Assembly (NCBI GenBank): GCA_011050175.1
Contig: DRGF01000057.1
Location: 1-11,382 of the forward strand
Direction of reading: 5' to 3'
DNA length: 11,382 nucleotides
From: Thermococcus sp.
Lineage (GTDB): Archaea; Methanobacteriota_B; Thermococci; Thermococcales; Thermococcaceae
Positions within the stretch are counted from its first letter, which is position 1. The number at the start of each line of letters is the position of its first letter. The position numbers and the translations under genes were made by a program. The notes beneath the pieces were generated by a model. It had not been told where the DNA came from. It searched no databases and worked only from the letters and a program-made list of their open reading frames with translations. Below are positions 1-6,456 of this stretch, piece after piece.

Positions 1-572
1 AACGAACCCGCGATTACGTCAGGCACTTCTTCGAACGGGAGGGAACCCACGGATTCAGCCACGTGGAGCGGGTGCTCAACCTCTGCCTCCACATCGGAAG
101 GGAGGAGGGGGCCGACCTTGAGACCCTGGCCCTTGCGGCCCTCCTCCACGATGTTGCCAGACCCCTTGAAAGCGCGGGGAAAGTCGAGGACCACGCCGCC
201 GAGGGGGCCAGGATAGCGAGGCACTACCTCAGAAGCCTCGGGTACCCTGAGGAGAAGGTTGAGGCGGTTGCCCACGCCATAGAGGCCCACCGCTTCTCCC
301 GCGGCCCGGAGCCGGAGACACTTGAGGCCAAGATACTCAGCGACGCCGACAAGCTCGATGCGATAGGGGCGATAGGCGTGGCAAGGGTTTTCATGTACTC
401 GGGCGAGCACGGAAGGAGCATCGAGGATTCCTTAGAGCACTTCGAGGAGAAGATACTGAAGCTGAAGGAGTTGATGTACACCGAAACCGCGAGGAGGATG
501 GCCGAGGAGAGGCATCACTTTACCGAAGAATTCATCGAGCGCATAAGGCGCGAAATAGAGGGCGAAATCTAA
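1..572 (+). CDS. HD-domain phosphohydrolase (YedJ-like), 5' end cut by window edge
   Basis: This frame is open from base 3 at the window edge and stops at 570-572. The GTG at 63 is not the true start. The in-frame codons upstream of it encode ...HGFSHVERV, and the His at bases 60-62 is the expected first metal ligand of the HD superfamily. Other family marks follow: the LLHDV motif (His-Asp at about bases 147-152), a His at about 192-194, two His in the AHAIEAH stretch near 273-290, and SDADKLDAIGAIG around 339-380, which is typical of the YedJ-type HD subgroup. Such proteins are metal-dependent phosphohydrolases acting on nucleotides or related phosphoesters. The substrate cannot be told from sequence, and a cytosolic location is assumed. 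The gene ends just before a T-rich stretch and is followed by a new promoter, so it is probably the last gene of an upstream transcription unit. Confidence 0.85.
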   Translation, partial: RTRDYVRHFFEREGTHGFSHVERVLNLCLHIGREEGADLETLALAALLHDVARPLESAGKVEDHAAEGARIARHYLRSLGYPEEKVEAVAHAIEAHRFSRGPEPETLEAKILSDADKLDAIGAIGVARVFMYSGEHGRSIEDSLEHFEEKILKLKELMYTETARRMAEERHHFTEEFIERIRREIEGEI

Positions 573-581
573 ACCTCTCTC

Positions 582-593
582 CGGCTTTTTCTT
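582..593 (+). terminator. T-rich terminator after the HD gene
   Basis: A T5 run (586-590) followed by CTT lies 10-20 nt after the HD gene stop codon. Archaeal RNA polymerase terminates at T-tracts without needing a hairpin, so this is a plausible termination point. It is followed directly by the promoter of the next gene. Confidence 0.45.
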
Positions 594-604
594 CCATAAT
601 AAGG

Positions 605-612
605 TTTTTAAA
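605..612 (+). promoter_or_regulatory. TATA box for the KH gene and aspS
   Basis: TTTTTAAA is preceded by purine/AT sequence. Initiation about 25 nt downstream (near 634) would leave a leader of roughly 38 nt that contains the strong GGAGGTGAGG ribosome site at 661-670. No comparable box precedes aspS, so this promoter may drive both genes. Confidence 0.5.
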
Positions 613-672
613 GGACTTCCAGAATTAAGGGTTAGCCCGTTTAAGGTCATTTTTAGGTGAGGAGGTGAGGAG

Positions 673-1185
673 ATGAAGGCGCCAATCTGTGAGGTGTGTT
701 TGAAGACCGACGACATTCTGTGCCCGGCCGACGAGAAAAAGCTCCAAGAGGGTGTTATTTCAGAGCTTGATGTTAAGGTTGCGAGACTCCTTTACAAGCT
801 CATTGGGGACGCTGACGTTGAATTTAAGAAGGCCGTTGAGGCCGGCGATATAGTGGTCATCGTTGTTGGTGAGGGAGACGTTCCGCTGACCATCGGCAAG
901 GGCGGCAAGAACATCAAGGCCCTTATGAGGGAGCTCGGAAAGAGGATACGCGTCATAGAGGCCGTCGAGGTTACTGGAACGGACGACGTCAGGAAGCTTG
1001 CCACCGACCTTCTCTACCCCGCGGGCGTCTTCGGAGTCAACATCGTCTACAAGCCCGGAGGGGGAACCTATTACAAGGTCCTCGTCATGAGGAGGGACAG
1101 GAAGAAGCTCCCCGAAAAGGCGGATGTCCTGGAGAGCATACTCTCCCAGATAACCGGGTCCGAGGTAAAGATAAACTTTATTTGA
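673..1185 (+). CDS. KH-domain RNA-binding protein with N-terminal Cys cluster (NusA-like)
   Basis: This 170-aa protein starts with a short cysteine-bearing segment (Cys6, Cys9, Cys17) that resembles part of a zinc knuckle but shows only three cysteines. A helical stretch comes next, then a KH fold whose diagnostic GXXG loop is IGKGGKNI (Gly75-Lys-Gly-Gly78). The C-terminal 55 residues look like a second KH-type half lacking a GXXG loop, ending in a KLPEKADVLESILSQITG-type helix. KH domains of this NusA-like type bind single-stranded RNA, so an RNA-processing or translation role is likely but not defined. ATG 673 is chosen because GGAGGTGAGG lies just upstream. The stop is 45 nt before aspS with no TATA element between, suggesting co-transcription. 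It should not be confused with the archaeal NusA encoded in the RNA polymerase operon. Confidence 0.8.
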   Translation: MKAPICEVCLKTDDILCPADEKKLQEGVISELDVKVARLLYKLIGDADVEFKKAVEAGDIVVIVVGEGDVPLTIGKGGKNIKALMRELGKRIRVIEAVEVTGTDDVRKLATDLLYPAGVFGVNIVYKPGGGTYYKVLVMRRDRKKLPEKADVLESILSQITGSEVKINFI

Positions 1186-1217
1186 ATTTCCTTTTCTTCC
1201 ATACAGGTTTACGGATT

Positions 1218-1223
1218 GGAGGT
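1218..1223 (+). promoter_or_regulatory. Ribosome binding site deciding the aspS start
   Basis: GGAGGT lies 7 nt before the ATG at 1231 and 4 nt before the adjacent ATG at 1228. It overlaps the upstream in-frame TTG (1216), which excludes TTG as the start. Confidence 0.7.
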
Positions 1224-1230
1224 AAACATG

Positions 1231-2547
1231 ATGTACCGGACACACTATTCAAGCCAGATTACGGAGGAACTCAACGGCCAGCGCGCTAGGGTTGCTGGCT
1301 GGGTCTGGGAGGTCAAAGACCTCGGAGGCATAAAGTTCCTCTGGATAAGGGACAGGGAGGGCATAGTCCAGATAACCGCCCCCAAGAAGAAGGTTGACCC
1401 CGAGCTGTTCAAGCTCATTCCGAAGCTCAACGCCGAGGACGTTGTTGCGGTGGAAGGAACAGTCAACTTCACACCGAAGGCCAAGCTCGGCTTTGAAATC
1501 CTGCCGGAGAAGCTCGAAGTCCTGAGCAGGGCCGAGAGCCCGCTTCCGCTCGACCCGACCGGAAAGGTCAAGGCCGAGCTCGACACGCGCCTAGACAACC
1601 GCTTCATGGACGTCAGGAAGCCGGAGGTAATGGCGGTCTTCAAGATACGCTCCAACGTTTTCAAGGCCGTCAGGGACTTCTTCCACGAGAACGGCTTCAT
1701 TGAGATACACACCCCGAAGATTATTGCCACGGCGACCGAAGGCGGAACCGAGCTCTTCCCCATGAAGTACTTCGAGAAGGACGCCTTCCTCGCCCAGAGC
1801 CCCCAGCTCTACAAGCAGATAATGATGGCCAGCGGCCTCGACAGAGTCTATGAAATCGCCCCTATATTCCGTGCGGAGGAGCACAACACGACCAGACACC
1901 TCAACGAGGCGTGGAGCATAGACGCGGAGATGGCCTTCATCGAGGACGAGGAGGAAGTCATGGGACTCCTTGAGAGGCTCGTCGCCCACGCGATAAACTA
2001 CGTCCGCGAGCACAACGCGAAGGACCTTGAAGCACTCAATTTCGAGCTTGAGGAGCCGAAACTGCCGTTCCCGAGGCTCACCTACGACAGGGCCCTTGAA
2101 ATTCTCGCCGACCTCGGAAAGGAAATCCCGTGGGGCGAGGACATAGACACCGAGGGCGAGAAGCTCCTTGGAAAGTACATGATGGAGAACGAAAACGCTC
2201 CGCTCTACTTCATATACAAGTATCCGAGCGAGGCGAAGCCCTTCTACATAATGAAGTACGACGACAAGCCGGAAGTCTGCAGGGCCTTCGACCTCGACTA
2301 CAGGGGCATTGAGATAACCTCCGGCGGCCAGAGGGAGCACCGCTACGATGTCCTCGTCGAGCAGATAAAGGAGAAGGGCCTCAACCCGGAGAGCTTCGAG
2401 TTCTACCTCAAGGCCTTCCGCTACGGCATGCCACCCCACGGCGGCTTCGGCCTCGGCGCCGAGAGGCTCATAAAGCAGATGCTTGACCTGCCGAACATCA
2501 GAGAAGTTATCCTGTTCCCAAGGGACAGGAGAAGGCTCACGCCGTAA
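1231..2547 (+). CDS. aspS: Aspartyl-tRNA synthetase, discriminating archaeal type
   Basis: This 438-aa class IIb synthetase ligates aspartate to tRNA-Asp in the cytosol. Residues 1 to about 105 form the OB-fold anticodon-binding domain and the rest is the catalytic core. Motif 2 is FRAEEHNTTR (213-222) and motif 3 is GFGLGAERL with Arg412. Trp26 and Lys85 are both present; in the well-studied Thermococcus enzyme these two residues restrict charging to tRNA-Asp, so this copy should be discriminating and the cell should have its own AsnRS or an equivalent route. ATG 1231 is preferred because the protein then begins MYRTHYSS, as I recall for the T. kodakarensis enzyme, with ideal Shine-Dalgarno spacing; ATG 1228 is the only serious alternative. 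It lies 45 nt behind the KH gene and is probably co-transcribed with it. It is intact and of usual length. Confidence 0.97.
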   Translation: MYRTHYSSQITEELNGQRARVAGWVWEVKDLGGIKFLWIRDREGIVQITAPKKKVDPELFKLIPKLNAEDVVAVEGTVNFTPKAKLGFEILPEKLEVLSRAESPLPLDPTGKVKAELDTRLDNRFMDVRKPEVMAVFKIRSNVFKAVRDFFHENGFIEIHTPKIIATATEGGTELFPMKYFEKDAFLAQSPQLYKQIMMASGLDRVYEIAPIFRAEEHNTTRHLNEAWSIDAEMAFIEDEEEVMGLLERLVAHAINYVREHNAKDLEALNFELEEPKLPFPRLTYDRALEILADLGKEIPWGEDIDTEGEKLLGKYMMENENAPLYFIYKYPSEAKPFYIMKYDDKPEVCRAFDLDYRGIEITSGGQREHRYDVLVEQIKEKGLNPESFEFYLKAFRYGMPPHGGFGLGAERLIKQMLDLPNIREVILFPRDRRRLTP

Positions 2548-2550
2548 GGT

Positions 2551-2560
2551 CTTTATACTT
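2551..2560 (+). promoter_or_regulatory. TATA box of the surface-protein gene
   Basis: CTTTATACTT begins 4 nt after the aspS stop codon. Initiation about 25 nt downstream would fall near 2580 and give a leader of about 22 nt with GGAGG at 2591-2595. Confidence 0.65.
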
Positions 2561-2568
2561 TCCATCCC

Positions 2569-2574
2569 TTTTTT
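2569..2574 (+). terminator. T6 terminator of aspS inside the next promoter
   Basis: A T6 run lies 22 nt after the aspS stop codon, between the TATA box and the expected start point of the next transcript. It is suited to ending aspS transcription without being part of the downstream mRNA. Confidence 0.5.
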
Positions 2575-2602
2575 AGTTAGTCTAAACAAAGGAGGCATGG
2601 AG

Positions 2603-4642
2603 ATGAAAAGGATAGCGGCTTTAATCTTGGTGGGATTATTCCTCTTCGCGGGCCTGAATGTAAAGTCCGCAGTTGCAGAGGATGTTCAGTATGCCGAAAT
2701 ATCTTCCGTACAACTCGGACTGAGAGATAAAGCCGTTCTCGGGCCCTATTCTTTCACGTTCGCAGATTTTGACCCGGATAACGACGCTGCCAAGATATTG
2801 ATTTCAGGAGGAAGCGAATCCTCTGGGGTGTGGATTGAAGATGGCCAAACAGTATACTACCCATCCAACGATGAGAAGCACATATTTGCCCTCAGCGTGA
2901 CTATCTGGGGCCCCGACACCGATCCAACTGTGTACCTCGACATAAAGTCGCCGCTCAAATTAATCGATACCGTGACCCTCCAGGAAGGAAAGTATTACAC
3001 ATTACCCTCAAGCTTTCCGGAGATCAAGGTAAAGCTCATCCGCTCAACGAATGACTACGCCACGTTTAACGTGTACTTACCCTATTCATCTGACCCAACG
3101 ACCGTCAAGATATACAAAGGAAGCGGCAGGGGAGTTGCGTACAAGCTCAACGATGAATACAGATACGAAGACTACTTGTACATCAAAGTCACGGACTCCG
3201 ACTCGGATAGTGCAACCTTCGAGGTTTATCTCCCGAAGGTCGCCTCTGTAGACTTCAATGTCATCAAAGAGGGAAGTGATGATGGTTCCTCCGATCAGAA
3301 CTCGCAGGAGATAGAGCCAGTTTACAACGACCTCCTCTACGTCGATGAGAACCTGCCAGTGAAGGTCGAGAACACCACATACTATGTAAAGCTCATCTCG
3401 GTGGTCTCCACCAAGGCCAGCATCGAGATTTATAAGGAGTCAACGAAGGTCAGCACGTACTTTGTAAACGTCGGGGAAGTGAAGGCAATATCTGACACGC
3501 CGCTTAAAATCTCAATTCAGAATACCGAGCCGCAGTACAACCGTTGCAAGCTGGTTGTGTACGCGCCAGCTGATGCGCAGGTGACTCCGATACTCCGCTC
3601 CGCCAACATAGTGGCCGATATAGACGCAACGCCAAAGGAAATAATGCTGGATGACAGCTTGGTAGTCGTTGTTTCAGTGGAGAACAGGGGAAAAGGCGAC
3701 GCTTACGACGTCGCTGTGGCGGCACCGATACCCAATAATTTCGAACTGGTGAGCCTGACCAAGTCATGGACTTTCGAGACCTTCCCTGCCTTCACAAAAA
3801 TGCCCGCCCTCATCTACGTCCTCAAGCCTACCAAGGTTGGTGAGTTCGACATCGGAAAGGTGACCGTCACCTTCTACGACGACAAGAGCCTCGAAACCGG
3901 TCGGAAAAAGACGATATACTCCCAGTCCCTCACAGGGATTAAGGTTTACAACGTCCCGTCAATAGACGTCAGCGCTCAGGCGTACAACGGCACCTGGGGC
4001 GACTACGTGACTGCCGAGGTTGGGGACAACGTCAGCCTCAAGTTCACCCTACGCGCCTCAGAGGGCAACCCCAACTACGAGTTCGTCAAGAGTGCCACCC
4101 TGATCCTTGACCTGCCTGACAGCGTTGACGGGAAGAAACAGGTTGAGATCGGCACCATAAGGGCCGGCGAGACAAAGACCAGCCAGCTCAACCTCACGGT
4201 GCTCAATGAGGATCTCATCAACATCAAGGCCACCCTGGTATACCTCGATCCGCTCGGAGAAGAGCACAGGCTCGAACTCGGCAACCTTGTCACAATAAAC
4301 AGCCTCCCACCCAAGGCAAAAGAGGTCAAGGTATGGCCGACGCCGGAAGAGCTTCCCGCCTACGTCAACCAGACCCTCGCTGAGATGGACAACCCCACAC
4401 CGCTGGCCGAGGAGCTTGCTGACATATCCGCAGACTACCTCCCGCCGGGAAGCAACCCGTGGAAACCTTTCGCGATACTCCTGCTTATAGTGGCCTTCGT
4501 GCTTGCAGGGGCCTCCTATAAGTACTGGGACGAGGCAGAGAGGCTCAGAGAGAAGCTTGAGAGGAAGAAACAGAAACGCCCGGGAGGACTGCCGAAGAAG
4601 GCCGAGGAAGAAACAGAGGGCTCGGAGATCGTCGAGCTCTGA
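2603..4642 (+). CDS. Secreted, membrane-anchored surface protein with CARDB/COG1361-like domains
   Basis: This 679-aa protein has an export signal (MKR then a hydrophobic stretch ending near AVAED, about residue 26). An N-terminal beta-rich domain is followed by four related modules near residues 139-173, 191-225, 260-293 and 300-334, each with a short beta strand, an acidic spacer and a strand of the ATFxVYLP type. From about 335 there are two or more CARDB/COG1361-like domains. One membrane helix (about 622-641, WKPFAILLLIVAF...) is followed by a strongly charged tail rich in Lys, Arg and Glu, which should be cytoplasmic. Several N-X-S/T sequons (first at Asn257) fit archaeal N-glycosylation. 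ATG 2603 is chosen over ATG 2597 because GGAGG (2591-2595) is 7 nt away, and over the long upstream extension because that overlaps aspS. It is probably a cell-envelope protein; ligand and partner are unknown. Confidence 0.8.
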   Translation: MKRIAALILVGLFLFAGLNVKSAVAEDVQYAEISSVQLGLRDKAVLGPYSFTFADFDPDNDAAKILISGGSESSGVWIEDGQTVYYPSNDEKHIFALSVTIWGPDTDPTVYLDIKSPLKLIDTVTLQEGKYYTLPSSFPEIKVKLIRSTNDYATFNVYLPYSSDPTTVKIYKGSGRGVAYKLNDEYRYEDYLYIKVTDSDSDSATFEVYLPKVASVDFNVIKEGSDDGSSDQNSQEIEPVYNDLLYVDENLPVKVENTTYYVKLISVVSTKASIEIYKESTKVSTYFVNVGEVKAISDTPLKISIQNTEPQYNRCKLVVYAPADAQVTPILRSANIVADIDATPKEIMLDDSLVVVVSVENRGKGDAYDVAVAAPIPNNFELVSLTKSWTFETFPAFTKMPALIYVLKPTKVGEFDIGKVTVTFYDDKSLETGRKKTIYSQSLTGIKVYNVPSIDVSAQAYNGTWGDYVTAEVGDNVSLKFTLRASEGNPNYEFVKSATLILDLPDSVDGKKQVEIGTIRAGETKTSQLNLTVLNEDLINIKATLVYLDPLGEEHRLELGNLVTINSLPPKAKEVKVWPTPEELPAYVNQTLAEMDNPTPLAEELADISADYLPPGSNPWKPFAILLLIVAFVLAGASYKYWDEAERLREKLERKKQKRPGGLPKKAEEETEGSEIVEL

Positions 4643-4650
4643 CTTGCCGG

Positions 4651-4662
4651 CCTTTTCTTTCC
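4651..4662 (+). terminator. T-rich terminator after the surface-protein gene
   Basis: CCTTTTCTTTCC begins 8 nt after the stop codon and lies just before the pth2 TATA box. It is consistent with a T-tract terminator. Confidence 0.4.
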
Positions 4663-4667
4663 TCAAC

Positions 4668-4676
4668 TTTATAAAT
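4668..4676 (+). promoter_or_regulatory. TATA box of pth2
   Basis: TTTATAAAT is a near-ideal archaeal TATA box. Its expected start point, about 25 nt downstream (near 4697), is only some 9 nt before the pth2 ATG, so the transcript would be almost leaderless. Confidence 0.7.
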
Positions 4677-4705
4677 CGGTTCTCGCAGTTTCTTCGGGAT
4701 GGGAT

Positions 4706-5062
4706 ATGTTCAGGTACAAGCAGGTCATAGTCTCCCGGAAGGATCTGAAGCTCAGCAAGGGCAAGTTTGCCGTCCAGGTTGCTCATGGAGCGGTCACCGC
4801 CGCACTGAAGGCCCAGAAGGAGAAGCCAGAGTGGTTCAAGGCCTGGTTCCACGAGGGGCAGAAAAAGGTCGTCGTTAAAGCTGAGAACGAGCAGGAACTC
4901 TTCGAACTGAAGGCCCACGCAGAGAAGCTCGGCATCCCAACGGCGCTCATCAGGGACGCCGGGTTAACGGAGATTCCCCCGGGCACGATAACGGTTCTCG
5001 CAATCGGCCCGGCCCCGGAGGAGCTCGTTGACAAGGTTACCGGCCATCTAAAGCTGGTGTGA
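4706..5062 (+). CDS. pth2: Peptidyl-tRNA hydrolase, Pth2 family
   Basis: This 118-aa protein is the usual size of archaeal Pth2. The enzyme cleaves the ester bond of peptidyl-tRNAs that drop off the ribosome and so recycles tRNA. Diagnostic parts are the [13 protein letters not shown] segment (residues 17-29, with Lys18, Lys20, Gln24 and His27), and near the C-terminus the [19 protein letters not shown] block that closes the active site. It has its own strong promoter and only a short leader; the bases before the ATG (GGGATGGGAT) give a modest ribosome site. An earlier ATG at 4699 is out of frame. It is followed by the ATPase-TOPRIM pair and then truD, another tRNA-related gene, so those two translation genes may once have been neighbours. 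Confidence 0.95.
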   Translation: MFRYKQVIVSRKDLKLSKGKFAVQVAHGAVTAALKAQKEKPEWFKAWFHEGQKKVVVKAENEQELFELKAHAEKLGIPTALIRDAGLTEIPPGTITVLAIGPAPEELVDKVTGHLKLV

Positions 5063-5071
5063 GCGGAAGTC

Positions 5072-5079
5072 TTTTAATC
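5072..5079 (+). promoter_or_regulatory. Weak TATA-like element before the ATPase gene
   Basis: TTTTAATC lies 10 nt after the pth2 stop codon. Initiation near 5101 would place the 5' end just ahead of the GTG at 5110. A T5 run at 5089-5093 between them could end the pth2 transcript. The box is weak, and read-through from pth2 is equally possible. Confidence 0.35.
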
Positions 5080-5109
5080 ATTTAACCCTTTTTAATCTTC
5101 GGTGAGAAC

Positions 5110-6450
5110 GTGAGGCTAAAAAAGCTCACTGTCAAGAACTTCAAGAGCCTTAGGGACTGTGAGATTGAGCTGGGCAAGTTTAACGTCCTTGTTGGTGCCA
5201 ACGCCTCTGGTAAGACGAACCTTGTAGAGGTCTTTAAGCTCCTCCGAAAAATCTACGTTGAGAGGGACACAAACCCGTTCCTCGAGTGGTGGGGCTACAA
5301 CAACGTGGTGTGGGCCGGGAAGGAGGAGCTTCCGATAACTGTGGGAATGCTCTTTGACGTTGAGGGCTATGATGTCTACTTTGAGACGACTTTCACCGGG
5401 ACGGGAGGGAGCTTCAGGATTCTGAAGGAGGTTCTTGAGATCCGAAATTATATGAAAATTGAGAAAGAAGGTCGCTTTTTGACAATTAATCACGACAAAA
5501 ACTGGTTGGAAATGGCTCTTTCAGAGTTAAAAACCGTAGAAGATAGAGACTTTCTTATATACAAACATTTTGCAAATTTATCCACACTTGACCTTGAGGT
5601 TATTGAAAAAGAACTCCCAGCAAGTTTTGTGGATAAAAGCCTGCTGAAAACACTCCCTGGCAAGGGAACTTCTATCTATGATTCTCAGTCCAAGGTAGCG
5701 TACACGATTTCAGAAATCCCCTATAATTCCTCAGTCCACCGAATTCCTATAGTTTCCCCTACAATTAAGTGGGGACAGCATGAGACTATCTCACCGTTAT
5801 ATTGGGAATTTGGAATTTTAATGAACAAGTTCTTATGGGGCCCAATAATCTTAAGGCAGATATTCATTAAAGAACTTAAAACGCCACAGTATCCCCGCAA
5901 AGAGGCAACTCTCAAAGAAGATGCCTCAAACCTTATCCCATTCCTCTACAACATCTGGCTCCGCGAGGGTATGCTCCCCGAAAAAATAGCCAAGCCCCTC
6001 TCAATAGCGTTTCCCGACACGAGGGTCTTCTTCCAGCTCACCGAGGACGGAAGGGTCATGATGAAGGTCTTTGAGAACGACCTTGAACTTGCTCCGCCGG
6101 GCATCTCAGATGGCTTCTACAAGGTACTCGCACTGCTGACCGCCGTCTACTTAAAGCCCCCGCTTTTGATAATCGATGAAATTGAGAACTCGCTCCATCC
6201 GGAGACCCTTGAGCTGATAATAGACACTCTCAGAGAGAGCGAGAGCCAGGTTATCATTACAACTCACTCGCCGGTTGTTGTTGACATCGTCGAGCCTTCT
6301 GACCTTGTTCTCGTTGACAAAGAGGAGGGCGAGACTGTTTTCAGGAGGATAAAAGACCCAGAGAAAATCAAGAAGTCCCTCAACGAGAAGGGCATTACAC
6401 TAAGCGAGGGCTGGCTCTACGGCTCACTGTTTGAAAGCGATGACCAGTGA
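5110..6450 (+). CDS. RecF/OLD-like AAA (ABC-class) ATPase, possible defence component
   Basis: This 446-aa protein has the split ABC ATPase head of the RecF/OLD/AAA_15-AAA_21 group. It begins with the typical LTVKNFKSL strand, followed by Walker A GANASGKT (29-36). After an insert of about 290 residues come the signature-like ISDGFYKV (332-339), Walker B LLIIDEIENSLHPE with Asp356-Glu357, and the switch histidine in TTHSP (His386). No TOPRIM or nuclease domain is present in this chain, but the next gene encodes a TOPRIM-like protein. GTG 5110 is preceded by GGTGAG (5101-5106), the same ribosome-site form used by other genes here. The middle of the gene (about 5461-5880, codons 118-257) is about 38% G+C by hand count, against 52-60% in sampled stretches of both ends. 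Membership of the ATPase group is clear; a defence role is inferred from the pairing. Confidence 0.85.
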   Translation: MRLKKLTVKNFKSLRDCEIELGKFNVLVGANASGKTNLVEVFKLLRKIYVERDTNPFLEWWGYNNVVWAGKEELPITVGMLFDVEGYDVYFETTFTGTGGSFRILKEVLEIRNYMKIEKEGRFLTINHDKNWLEMALSELKTVEDRDFLIYKHFANLSTLDLEVIEKELPASFVDKSLLKTLPGKGTSIYDSQSKVAYTISEIPYNSSVHRIPIVSPTIKWGQHETISPLYWEFGILMNKFLWGPIILRQIFIKELKTPQYPRKEATLKEDASNLIPFLYNIWLREGMLPEKIAKPLSIAFPDTRVFFQLTEDGRVMMKVFENDLELAPPGISDGFYKVLALLTAVYLKPPLLIIDEIENSLHPETLELIIDTLRESESQVIITTHSPVVVDIVEPSDLVLVDKEEGETVFRRIKDPEKIKKSLNEKGITLSEGWLYGSLFESDDQ

Positions 6451-6456
6451 TGGAGC

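Noticed and set aside
1591..2598. 335-aa minus-strand reading frame opposite aspS
   Set aside because: It mirrors the codon pattern of aspS in a GC-rich gene and shows no domain or ribosome site; aspS is certain.
2483..2602. N-terminal extension of the surface protein to 2483
   Set aside because: It overlaps aspS, runs through the TATA box, and would bury the signal peptide 40 residues inside the protein.
4058..4918. 286-aa minus-strand reading frame covering the end of the surface-protein gene and the start of pth2
   Set aside because: It crosses two convincing genes and an intergenic promoter and has no recognisable motif.
6450..6452. ATG overlapping the ATPase stop as the TOPRIM start
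   Set aside because: It is in a different frame from the TOPRIM protein; ATG 6457 is the in-frame start.
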